Assembly (NCBI RefSeq): GCF_000801105.2 | Contig: NC_079515.1 | Span: 26,435,407-26,499,406 of the forward strand | Origin: Raphanus sativus | Lineage: Eukaryota > Streptophyta > Magnoliopsida > Brassicales > Brassicaceae | Direction of reading: 5' to 3' | DNA: 64,000 bases | Part shown: positions 1 to 10,791 of the stretch, piece by piece | Layout: every line of letters begins with the position of its first letter | Numbering within the stretch: the first letter of the stretch is position 1 | Translations under genes and position numbers: made by a program | Notes under the pieces: model-generated | What the model was told of the DNA's origin: nothing | What the model saw: only the letters and a program-made list of their open reading frames with translations | Databases searched by the model: none

Positions 1-1449
1 ACGACGAACTAGAAGTCAACGAGTCCGAGGAGTTGGGTTTCTTCGCTCCATTCTACAAAGGTTTGTTGATTCTTTGAGCAACGAACTGAACTTTCTTCAT
101 CTTCCTAGTGTATCATTAAATGTTTGAAACCTTATTTTGCTTTGTTCAGATTTCCGGATAAGGTTCTCTAAGCTGTTGAGTGATAAATTCAAGAAGATGG
201 AATATAAACTTGCAATGAGGTAAAGCACAAGCAGTTTCTTGTCATTATTTTACAGTAATATCAAATTTCATAAAATTATTTAATTTGTCATTTCATTCTT
301 TGTGTAGTGTCTTAAACCCCAAGATCAACTTCAAGGAGATTGATTCTTCAGAGAATTCATCAGATGGGTTTTTGAAGACACTTGACGGTATACTTTCTCC
401 ATTTGATATGGAGAGGCTCAGAGTATTCACCAACAATATGACTGACTTCAATCTGGTTAGCATTTGTTTTCTGAGAACCGAACTTAGGTTAACTGCTTTT
501 CTGTTTGTAACCAGTTTCATTGTCTTATGATTGAAAGGTTTATGATATCTGCAAAACACTGGCACATCAGTACTTTGAAAAGAAGATCCCTGTATCGCTG
601 TCATATGTTCAAGCATCTGTACTACTGTGCTTGGGATTGCAGGAGTCAGAGTTCTCTAGCATCGAGGTAATGTGTTTTACACTAATTATGTTTCACCACA
701 TCATGTTGAGAAAACTTGCCAACACATATGAATATTCGATTTTTGCAGAGACAAATGCAGTTGGAGAGGGGACAGATACACTCTCTTCTCTTGAAGGTCT
801 TAAGGGAGTTATACAAATATATGAACGGGATTGCAGCAAAGGAGATTGAATTAGCCCGCCCTCGTTTGAAAAGGGTAACTCCTTACTGTTTTCTTATCTC
901 AGTAATTGATCCATCAATATTGTTCATAAGAAACACGTATACAGAACCGAGAACAGAGGTTGGATCTTGTTTGCCGTTGCTTTGTGTGCAACATATGGTT
1001 TAAGCTAAATCCATCTGTTTTATAAAGGCTAACTTACGGTTCATCGTTGCAGATAGTGCTTGAACCTCACAACGTATCGGTTGACGATGATCTCAGGGAA
1101 GGAGCAAAACAAGTTGAGGTAATTCTCCTAACTTCACGTTCCCATGAAAAATGTTATATTAGTGTTGCTTGCTTCGGTCATAATTTAATAGAGAGCTTGT
1201 CCTTGTGTAAAGGAACAAATGATGGAGAAGACTGAAGGATCGGTGGATTCGGAGCTTCAACAATATGTAATTGGAGACAAAGAAGCAGAGGCTCTGAATC
1301 ATTCAAAGATCCCTGCAAGTGGTATTATCACTGTTGAGTCTGCCAAGTTGGAGAATCAAAATGGTTCTGATAAATCCACCAAAAAGAGAAGCAAGGATAA
1401 GCATTCATCCGAGTCCAAATTCAAATCTTCCAAGAAGAGAAAAGCCTAA
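1..1449 (+). CDS. NAT10-like: RNA cytidine acetyltransferase (NAT10/KRE33 family), 3' part
   Basis: This is the C-terminal end of the enzyme that makes N4-acetylcytidine in 18S rRNA and tRNA, acting in the nucleolus; the ATP-helicase and GNAT domains lie outside the window to the left. Exons joined by GT/AG introns in one frame: 1-60, 150-219, 308-455, 538-666, 749-874, 1053-1118 and 1213-1449. The translation carries family landmarks: FFAPFYKDFRIRF, LSPFDMERLRVFTNNMTDF, a helical block around SYVQASVLLCLGLQESEFSS, and RQMQLERGQIHSLLLKVLRE. It ends in the usual Lys/Ser-rich nucleolar tail (STKKRSKDKHSS ... SKKRKA). All exon phases agree and no stop interrupts them, so this looks like a live gene. 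By recalled synteny it corresponds to At3g57940. Confidence 0.93.
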
Positions 1450-1624
1450 AAGAGTATTTTCTTTTACAATGATCAAAATAGTTTTTGACCATGAGTATGA
1501 ATCTTTTATATTCTAAAATTTTGGTTATATTTGTTGTAATCTTGATTTTGTAGACAGAAATGGCTAAAAACTTAAATTATTTCAAAATCAGTAAAGCTAG
1601 CAAAAAGGATCGCTACACTATAAT

Positions 1625-1806
1625 CATGAATGAGATATCAGCAGTGAGATATGTCATATTAAACCACTCCAAATCTCTGAATTAAACATTTGAAGTGCGT
1701 ATATGCTATACTATTATAATGTCTTCATGAATGAGATATCAGCAGTGAGATATGTCATATTAAGCCACTCCAAATCTCTGAATTAAACATTTGAAGTGTG
1801 TATATG
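1625..1806. repeat. Two-copy direct repeat, 101-bp period
   Basis: About 80 bp starting CATGAATGAGATATCAGCAG at 1625 is repeated almost exactly from 1726, with single differences such as AAACC/AAGCC and GTGCG/GTGTG. About 20 bp separates the copies. The high identity suggests a recent tandem duplication. Nothing codes here. Confidence 0.85.
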
Positions 1807-2394
1807 ATAGCTTAGATCGAGTCAGAGGAGGTGGATACAACAGATGATGGAAACATGTGCAAATGATTGTAATATTGGAAGGAGATATGATGCAATGAAA
1901 GATGTTCAATGATTATTATGATCACTTTTATTTCAATTTCTTCTACGACTTAACAAACTCTCTATCAAGTGTTTTTCTGATAACCAACTCTCTCTATCAA
2001 ATTGATTCTCTCTAACCCCTTTTAGGTTCAAACACTTCAACTTCTTACGTTACACCTTTAATAGACCAAAGCTCACGTATACAACTTTGAGTGCATGGAA
2101 CCTAGCTAATTAACAAAAGGAAATGAATGGTATGATGGAAGGAAGAGAGAAGTAAAAATGATGGAAGGAGTAGTTGCAGAGTGGTTAAGAGAGAGATACC
2201 AACTCTTTCATCTTCTGTGTCATCCATGGATTCTCCACACGCCTTGCTGATGCACTTTGGAGACAGACACCTCTTTCTTACCTTTCCTTCTTCTCCACTC
2301 TCTTCTTTTTTTCTGCTTTTTCCTACTTATTTATAAAAGGTATATATTACATGACATTTAAGCACTACATATTCATATTCGGATGAGTGAAATT

Positions 2395-2397
<3 letters not shown>

Positions 2398-2449
<52 letters not shown>
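2398..2449. repeat. (AT)26 microsatellite
   Basis: An uninterrupted alternating AT run of 52 bp. Confidence 0.97.
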
Positions 2450-2451
<2 letters not shown>

Positions 2452-3095
2452 TAGGAAGATATGGTTAGTAGTTAATACATGCATAAATACAAGATTCAGT
2501 GAAAACAGGGTAGGATTAATCTTGTAAATCCCGGTTTCATCTCATGATATTAACAGTTCAGCAGAAAAAGAAGATTCAGTGAAAATATACATGGTTATAG
2601 ACTTAAACATGCATGGTTGATGGTAATTCGGTGAACGAGAGTAGTTAGTTAATACATGCATGTTTCAAAAAAAGTGATAAAGTTGATCAACAAAAAAAGA
2701 GTGATAATATACTCATGGGATTCGAATATCATCTTATGGTTATAGACTTACAGTATCCAATTTAAATTATTTTTCAGTGTTTAAAACTGAGGGACCTTTA
2801 ATGTTTGATCTCAAATAGCTAACTAAAGTTCGTCAATGAAAGAACATCGCATTATTTTACGTGCAAATTTTCATGAAAGTTTAGTATAAAAAAGAAAGTT
2901 TGCTTGAAAGTTACATTTAAAACGTCTTACAATAGTCATTGTTGCAAAATTATATACCAGCGATCTTACTAATCTACTACTTAATCAAATTGATAAACAG
3001 TCAAATACAACAACTAAATTAGAAATGTTTTTGAGACCTAAACAAAAATGGTAGTTTCACTTATATGGTTCAGAAGACTTTAATAAGATTGATTA

Positions 3096-4548
3096 AAAGG
3101 ATCTAAATATTTTTCCAGATCTACTTTCTCTCTCATCTCTCTCTTCCATCTCTAAAAACCAAAACTTTCAATTTCGTTTTGCTCCGTCGTTGAGTGGCCG
3201 GATTGTGTCCGGTACGTTAGCGCTCGACGGCGGAGGTTCCTTCTCTTCCTCATCTCTGTTTTCTCTTTGCTTCACCTTCGTATCTTTCCCTCTCCTCGTC
3301 TTGTCCGATGTTTCTGCTCCTGGAGGCTCGTCGGTGCCGTCTTTACTGCAGGGAAGCTCCGGCGTTGGTGCAGCTTGTTGGGTGGTGGAGCCTCGACACG
3401 GGGTCTGTGAGCTCGCGTTTGGTGAAGTCGGATTTTTTAGGGTTTTGTGAGGGGTACTTTTAGCCCCTTGTGGAGACAGCTGCGTGTGGAGGCAGATTGG
3501 ATGGGCTTGCCGGTGGTTCCCTGCTGGTAAGGGGAGTGTGGAGGCGGAGCTGTGCTCTCTCCTAGGCGTCTAGTTCAGAGTCGGCTCTGACCTCTTCTTC
3601 TTGAGAGCTTTGGAGTCCCTTTTCTCAAAGGCGTTAGTAGCCTCTAGTAGCTGGCGTGTGTCAGGACTCGGGGTGTTCTTCCGTGAGGTGCTGTTCCGGA
3701 GCGGTGTTGGATACGTCGTCTATGGCGTCTTCAAGGCGATGTTGTGGTCCTCCTTTCAATCTCTGTTCTTCTTCCCGTCCTTTGGTTGCCGTCAATTGGA
3801 GAGTTGTGTCGACTTGCTCCCGATTGTTTCACTCTTGTGTGTGTTTTTTTTCAAAGCTTCTCCTTGCCACAAGATTAGCTTCTGACGGCTTAGGCTATCT
3901 TTGTCCGGTTCTCGGATGAGACGATCGACGAGTGGTTTGTGTGTCTCTGTTTTGTCAGCAGAGTATCTCCTCCCTCGGTGGCTTGATCGGTGGTTGTGAC
4001 ATTTCCCGACGCCGTGGGCATATTTGTGTTCGCGGTGGTGTCGTTACCCTTTGCTTTTGCAGGTCTTAGAGTGTTCTTCGGCTTCGTTTGGTTGTGGCTG
4101 TCTCGTGCCCAGTTTGTAGTTATCCGCTTGGTCTTGTGAGCCCTTTCGGCTCCATGTTCCGAATGGCTTGGCGTGCTAGAAGGTGCAGAGGGATTGGAGC
4201 GATTTTCACTTGGTATGACTCTAATCTCTTCTTCTATTGCGTCGGTGTTAAATGGTGGTGAAAGTTATGAGTTCCAAGGAGATCCCTGAGAGCTAGCTAC
4301 ACTAAAGACGGTATAGGAGTTCCGGGCATCCGAAGCAATGAGGAGAACCTCACGGTCCCATAAGCAACGTCAATGGTTGAGAACGGCAAACAGGTCTTAA
4401 GAATTTTAAAAACGGGCTATCGGATTGTGCTTGGTTTAGTGGGTGGGCGAAGGTAGCTTGTAATATATTGACTTAGGAACTTTTGTTCGAGTTGGGCTTG
4501 TAACCGGATCCTAAATTCCCGTTTCAACGGGTTGAAATTATTATATTA

Positions 4549-4587
<39 letters not shown>
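3096..4587 (+). mobile_element. Poly(A)-tailed, ORF-less retroposon with 11-bp target duplication
   Basis: This is a GC-richer island of about 1.5 kb in AT-rich surroundings. It starts in a pyrimidine-rich segment and ends in a run of 36 A (4554-4589). The 11-mer AAGATTGATTA stands immediately before it (3085-3095) and again at the end of the A-run (4588-4598), as expected of target-primed reverse transcription. It has no reverse-transcriptase or endonuclease frame, only short accidental ORFs. It is probably a non-autonomous LINE-derived copy (leader and 3' end without ORFs), or a retrocopy of a noncoding RNA. It resembles the element at 59976-60830 in composition and ends, but I could not establish shared sequence. 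Confidence 0.72.
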
Positions 4588-4591
<4 letters not shown>

Positions 4592-4598
4592 TTGATTA

Positions 4599-5925
4599 TA
4601 AAAATTAAATTTAAAAAGTAGATGTGATCTGCATGTGTAGTTTGGCCTGTCTCTTAGTGTAACTGTGTAAGAAAGACAAAAGCTCCAGGGATTAAGGTGG
4701 CCGATCAACCGCAAATCAGCCACTTTGATTTCTTGTCTAAATTTATTTTTCCAAGTCTACAAAAAATATTTCTCAAAAGAATATCTTTAGACCAGTGCAC
4801 ATTGGATTTCATATATTTAGTTATAAGATATAGTTTATTTTGTTTTATATATCCTCGGTCTTTGAGGTTTTCAGCGAGGCTTAAGCCTTATGCGCCGTTC
4901 GCGGCTATTTGAAAAATGAAGATCAGACAAATCATTTATTTATATCATCCACAAAAAAAGGTAATGCTATCTATTTAGAAAAAAAATATAATTTAAATTT
5001 GTGAAATCGTCGTAGAGTAAACCAATTCGTATTACACACAAAATTCCTATTCGAATTTTACATACCTGAGACTTGGATTAATATTGGATGAAATTTTGCG
5101 TATTAGCAAAATTAATAATTTACTAATATGTGTGTTTTTGATTTCAGTTTGATAGAATCAATCACTTACTAGCTAATACATGTATATGCAGTTAACGATA
5201 TATGATTGTGTGTAGAAGACATGTGCTTATTGGGATTTGTTTGGCCTCAAGAACCCCTAAAAATTCCTGCAACTGGTCCAAGATTCCATGACGACAAGGA
5301 CCTTTGGCCTAATTTGCATTGATACGATTGCCTAAATTTAATCCATTTGTAGATCCAAATGAACACCAGCCAACAAAAACAATTAATCAATATTAAGCCA
5401 TAATTAATTACAACCATTAATATAGTAAAAATAAATAAATTCATATATTTTTTTCTTGGATGATATCACAAAACAACCTTTGAGTAAGTCATATATACTT
5501 CGGCATTCTGCCTACAATTTTTGAAGCTTTATTTATGATATATTTTCCATCTTTTATGATAAGAAAAATGGAAGTGTAGAATAAATCAATGTTGTTGATC
5601 CGATCTAAGTTTGGGAAATGTGGGAGTTTGGTTGAAGTTAAGAACAGTGTATAAACTAAGATTTACTATAAGTTGTAGGGTGGGGTTTGGTCTTATTCAA
5701 ATCACCAAACACACTCCACAAGCAATAACTTATATATTTATATCAAGTTTATAAAATATTATAGATTCATCAGAAGGTTGTCTGCGCTTTAATCCTTTAG
5801 CAAAAAAAAAAAAAAGGTTGTCTGCGCTTGTAGTAGATTAAATCAAATATTAACAGAACTGAAACATGAAGTGGTGGGAATCTGAGGTTACAAAACAATA
5901 TAAATACAACCACAAATAAATCATA
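4599..5925. other. Intergenic, AT-rich
   Basis: No supported gene. It contains the short poly(A)-bounded duplication at 5774-5829; the rest is AT-rich sequence with no recognisable structure. Confidence 0.6.
5774..5829 (+). repeat. 16-bp direct repeat bracketing a tiny A-tailed insert
   Basis: AAGGTTGTCTGCGCTT occurs at 5774-5789 and again at 5814-5829. The 24 bp between are a 12-bp stub (TAATCCTTTAGC) followed by 12 A. This fits an extremely 5'-truncated retroposon with a 16-bp target duplication. A slippage origin cannot be excluded. Confidence 0.6.
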
Positions 5926-6475
5926 CTAGGATAGTACCCGCGGTTTTATCCGCGCTTTGAAAGCGCGGATTTTTATTTTTTTATTACCAAATTTATTAAC
6001 ATGTATATTTGTTTATTAATAAGACATGTGTGTTTGGTTTCGGTTTGCTTCAGATTGTATTTTCTGATTTTCAGTTTGGTTTTGGTTGAGGTATGGGTTT
6101 TTAATTTTTGGTTTAAATATATAGTAACCGTTCGGTTATTTATGAATTCGAGTTTGGTTTGGATTGAATTATTTTGATTTTTGATTTGTTTCAAATAACA
6201 ATGATAAGAACCCGATAAAACTTCAAATTCAATTAAGAGCGTGAGTCTAAATAGAGATATAAAGATTTCCGTTTTTGTTTATGATTTAGGTTGCTATATT
6301 TTTGTTACATTTTCTGGTTTTTTTTTGTGATTCTGAATGCCTTAATATTTTAAATATGTTTAGAAAATTGGCATTCTCAAAGTTATATACTAAATCATAA
6401 AATATCTGCTAATTTTGTATTCCTATGTACCTAGATTTTGATATGTGATTTCAAACCCTAAAATAATTTTAGATG

Positions 6476-6527
<52 letters not shown>

Positions 6528-7103
6528 ATAAAGTAATTTCAAATAATCATGTAAAACTTTGAATAGTAAACATGGATTCATGTCCCTTTATTTGAATTAG
6601 TACGTTTTCACGTTGGTTATGAACATATATGAGTTCTTTGAATCATATATCTTAAAGTTTCATTTTATATACAATGAAACTCCGTATATACACTATACCA
6701 TATACAATATGGTAGAATTTCAAGTAAAAAGTTAGCATGATGTATATGGGAATCATTCTATAATAAAACATGTTTTTCTGATTCACATAATGTTAGTTAG
6801 AGGAACACTAAATAAAAAATCATATGTTTCGGTCTACCGAATACAAACTTCAGTGCTCGTATCTATTGAATTGTCAAACAATATTTATTTACTTGGTTTA
6901 AATAGATTAACTAAATAATGGATTGAGATAAAGTGTATATTTAATAAAAACTAATTTATCAAAATAATAGGAATGTTAGTTAATAAGATATATAGAAATA
7001 ACAGGAAGGCTAATTAATAGATAAGTCACAACATTTTCAATGGGTCCAAGTTAAAAGTATGCCATGGTAGAATTCAAATAGGACCCTAAATTAATAGATT
7101 AGA
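5926..7103 (-). mobile_element. Non-autonomous Helitron (minus orientation)
   Basis: Read on the minus strand, the element starts TCTAATCTATTAATTTAGGG at 7103 and ends with a GC hairpin (CCGCGCTTTCAAAGCGCGG) followed by a GC-rich stretch and CTAG at 5926-5929. It lies between an A and a T on the plus strand, which is the Helitron insertion signature. No Rep/helicase frame is present. It contains an (AT)23 microsatellite at 6479-6524. The 3' hairpin and CTAG are clear; the 5' end is inferred from the TC start and its resemblance to crucifer Helitron ends. Confidence 0.68.
6479..6524. repeat. (AT)23 microsatellite
   Basis: An uninterrupted AT run inside the Helitron at 5926-7103. Confidence 0.95.
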
Positions 7104-7716
7104 TGAAGTGTTTGGTTTCTTTAACCTTACGCAATGTTTTAATGACTTTGAGCTCTTCCCGATACCTAATTAGGATTTTAAAAATTCAGTCCTCAGCCAA
7201 CCCTTTTGTGGTTCACTCTACTTCTTGTGTTGCACCACACATTAACATAATTTGTTTTTTTTTCGTTCCTAAAACAAGTAAAATTGTAAAATCAGAATTA
7301 TTTTTTTTTTTTTGGTTTTTATGCTATATAATAAAAGAAGGCCCATAAAAAATTATATCTAAAAAAAAATTGTATCTATAAATAGATTACGTGTATGTGG
7401 TTCACAATTTATTTTGCATGTCCATCCTAATCGATAAATAACACAAAACACACCTAAATATTAGCTTATCAAGATCTTCTTCACATTTAAATATTTTAAT
7501 AATTCTATAACAATATTTTCTCGCTAGGGATTAGAAAATAACATCCCAAATAAGCAATCCACTTTAATTCGTGGAAATTCTTTGGAAATTTACAATCATG
7601 TTACAAAAAAAAAAAATCATATTCGTGAAAAAAGGAAATTACAAAAACGGCCACTAGTCCAAGAACTTTATTCAGAAAATAACAAGGAAATGAGTGGCCA
7701 AAAAGTCAAGAAAATC

Positions 7717-7725
7717 CTTTATAAA
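7717..7725 (+). promoter_or_regulatory. TATA box of the DUF761 gene
   Basis: TTTATAAAG lies about 95 bp upstream of the ATG at 7821, the usual plant distance once a short leader is allowed for. The leader is purine-rich. No upstream ATG was judged to matter. Confidence 0.6.
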
Positions 7726-7820
7726 GCCCCACGAGTCTTGATCACTACAATGCATAGCGAAAAAAAAAGAAACACACAAAATAAGTGTGAGAAAGAGTCT
7801 CTCTCTTGAGTGTTGAAGTC

Positions 7821-8351
7821 ATGCAGCTCAAATCATCTTCTTCTTCTTCTTCAACACCGTCCATGAAACTCAAAACCCTAATCCAAAATCTCCTTGCACA
7901 CCCTCTCTACCGTTTCCTTAGAGCTGTCTCTAGAGCTAAATCAATCTTTCTAGAGATGTCTAAACACAACAACAACAAGAAACGAAAGCTGACGATGTTT
8001 TATCCAAGAAAGGCTTCAAAGAATCAACGCAAGATCTTCTTCGGATCGTTTAGAATGCACTACAACTGGTGTTCCTCTGATGTTGTTCCTGTGCCGCAAC
8101 CTTTCCCTTTTTCTGTCTCTGACATCAATGGTGCAGAAGATGATGAGTCTCACCTCTCTGGCTACCTCGAGTGGCTAGAGCACAAGAAGGTCGAGGATTT
8201 GGAAGAGGTAAGAGATGATGAAGGAGCCAACGATGATGATGATATTGATCATTTGGCCGATATGTTCATTGCTAATTGCCATGAGAAGTTCTTGCTCGAG
8301 AAAGTCGAATCTTACAGGAGGTTTCAGGAAATGTTAGAAAGGGGTTTGTGA
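7821..8351 (+). CDS. DUF761 (cotton-fibre-protein-like) protein
   Basis: A single-exon gene of 176 residues. I start at the ATG at 7821 (MQLKSSSSSSSTPSMKLKT); the frame is open a few codons further up but has no earlier ATG. The N-terminal third is basic, with a hydrophobic patch (LIQNLLAHPLYRFLRAV). A middle segment (KIFFGSFRMHYNWCSSD) and an acidic Asp/Glu stretch follow. The last ~35 residues match the DUF761 tail: DIDHLADMFIANCHEKFLLE ending SYRRFQEMLERG. The biochemical role of the family is not established; members are small plant-specific proteins often reported in stress or growth responses. The TATA box lies at 7717. By position it fits At3g57950 (recalled). Confidence 0.88.
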   Translation: MQLKSSSSSSSTPSMKLKTLIQNLLAHPLYRFLRAVSRAKSIFLEMSKHNNNKKRKLTMFYPRKASKNQRKIFFGSFRMHYNWCSSDVVPVPQPFPFSVSDINGAEDDESHLSGYLEWLEHKKVEDLEEVRDDEGANDDDDIDHLADMFIANCHEKFLLEKVESYRRFQEMLERGL

Positions 8352-10791
8352 AACATAATAGATTTTCACCTTTGTCTCATTAATTAATAATCATGTTGTA
8401 AAATCTTAGCTAGTTTGATTTGATAATATTGCCACAAGGTGGGGAAATGTGTAACTTGAAAGTTTTGGTGGTAATGTGCAAGAAGTTGGAACTTTTGGGG
8501 TAGTCAGTGAAACATGGTATTGTAAAAACAATAAATATTATTGTCCATCTAATTGGGCACATCTAGTTAAGTTGTGAGTTTTGATTAGTGTTCGGTAAAC
8601 TATATTCAACTTTCCTAGTACTTAACTATACCAAATCTTGAAAGAGTTTAAAAGACAATAATTAAACAAGGAATTAACATAAATCAGAATCAATATTTCT
8701 TAGAAAGAAACAAAATTAACAAAATACAAAATTGGAAGACAAGAAAATACCTCTGTTTTTCAGAAGAAAATACCTCTGTTGGAACTTGGAAGTGCGATAG
8801 TCTTAAACACAAAACATAATTTACCAAATAAGATTTACTTTGTGAATAGTTACCGTTAACATATGTATATTGATTGATTAGTATTTGGTAACAACATACA
8901 TATTGTGCATTTATAGGTAATGCCTGTAAGACTTGTGAATAAGACACTAGTATTAGCTATTAAGGATCGAACAAATCTCGGTAAAAAGTATCTAAAGCAC
9001 AATTCACTGTGCCTTGTCAACTACCCATAGATCAATTTTCACCTAATTTCGGACTTTATAGGAAGATATTGTGGTGTTTCCGTGTAATTGCAATACTCAT
9101 TTCACCAAATGCTTGTATTTATTTACCTTAAAATATTAAAAGTGTTGGAGAAGTAACCCTCCATGATTGGGGTGTGCTTGTACGTAGATGATGTGGATGT
9201 ACATTTTTCCACAGCTTAATAAACATCAAATCAGACGAAGGTTAGTTACTATAATGTATAATCATATATGATGATTTTCTGTAAGAATACATAAATTTTA
9301 TGAAATGGTTTTTAAGTTTCCCAACACTCTTTCTCCTAAAAAACTACTGTGTCACATTGTATGCAACATGGCAACATATTAGCTTAAGTAGTACTTACTT
9401 TAAGAAGAAATATGTCATTAATGGTATTTACAACAACGATCTTGCAATTTAGTAGTATTTCATTATCTTTATTTAAGCATTCGCGCCCGCCGTACATGCG
9501 ACTCCTTTTGTCAAATGTTATTATGATCATTTCGTCATTTCCTAGATGATAATACATAAAGCCTCGATTGATTGTGTAGTTTTATATTTCAACTAAATAT
9601 GAGTTCTAATGGCTACTTTTCTTCCACTACGCTTTTCTCATTACAATATTATATGCATAGATCAGTTAAAAATATTATATTTATAGCTTTTTTCCTTCAA
9701 AACAACGTACCAGACTTTAGGCAGTTGATTAAAACTTTGTTGGCCTTTATAATGGAAATTAGAAAAAGCTAATTGGTATATATTTTGCTAATTAATTGTA
9801 CATGATCTAGTCTCTTTTCCACAACCCTAGATATTGTTCGTTGACCTTTGCAGATTATAGCTTAATTTATGTAACATGCTCGAGACCCAAAATTAATATA
9901 TTGAAATATGTTTATGTAAACTTACGAAGACTAAAAATATATGAATACGATGCGGTTACATCAACGGATTTAGCACCAGTAAAAAAGTCAAACCTGGTGA
10001 GGTATGTTGGGTCAAGATTCTTTTCATTATAATATGCAAGTGGAAAGCATGCAGACTTGGTTAGCAGCTAACTGATTCCACATCAACGAGAAGCTTATCA
10101 TTTATCATTCATATTTGTATTGCTTATTGGCTTCTAGCTAAATCATGCAGACGTGACGTGCACGTAACTGATCCAGTGATTCCCCATGAACAAGAAGCTT
10201 TTTCATTCATGTCTAGGGTTTTCATCACTTTGCTTGACCATCAATTTTAACAGTTTGTGTTACTTGTGGGCTTCTAACTTTATATGTTCATGTGGGTCCC
10301 TTCTCGTGTTGGTTTCCTCTCTGTGTTTGAGATTGGCTACTTAGCCAGTGGGCTCTTGAGCTCTGTAATAGCATTTTATTCTCCTGCATTGTAATAGTAA
10401 AACCAACCTTTGACGAATTTTCATATAATCTTTCATTTTCTAGTATTGTTTTAACTAGGAGTTAAGGACCAGACTAATCCAATCGCTAACGATAATTATA
10501 ATATCCACTACCCCGAGATCTAATGGAATCAAAGTAAACTTTATCCCCAAAAAATGCAAATATTATAAGCAAAACAGATTTTAATTATCTTGTTTGTTGA
10601 CCAAACAAAATTAACTCTCGTAAAAAATAGCGAAGTGACTCATTAAGTAAACCATAACAGTTCGTTACACAAGCCCTACCTTCTTCCACAAGTATACAAA
10701 TCGTTTCTTCCCCTCGCTCTTCTCTCGTTCACCCCTCTGCAACACATTCTTGCGCTAGAAACCTTTCGAAGATTCCTCTGTTCCATCTCGA
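8352..10791. other. Intergenic region between the DUF761 and ENT genes
   Basis: No gene is supported. Nearest the DUF761 gene is its 3' flank, then AT-rich DNA. Around 10045-10290 a segment starting CATGCAGAC and ending near GAAGCTT recurs about 95 bp later in diverged form. Just before the ENT gene, AAGCCCTA (10671-10678) resembles the telo-box of housekeeping plant promoters. Confidence 0.55.

Larger units (their letters stand above)
1450..3084. other. Intergenic, 3' flank of the NAT10-like gene
   Basis: No coding frame is supported here. It holds a 101-bp-period duplication (1625-1806), a (TA)n microsatellite and otherwise AT-rich unique sequence. The pyrimidine-rich stretch near 2190-2330 shows no coding pattern on either strand. 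Confidence 0.6.

Noticed and set aside
3190..3919. Open frames in the GC-rich block (86-94 residues)
   Set aside because: Low-complexity Ser/Val/Phe-rich products in overlapping frames inside a poly(A) retroposon; no domain and no conserved start.
4541..4723. Poly-Phe reading frame on the minus strand
   Set aside because: It is a translation of the retroposon's poly(A) tail.
7582..7809. 75-residue frame ahead of the DUF761 gene
   Set aside because: Overlaps the TATA box and leader of that gene; composition is that of AT-rich promoter DNA.
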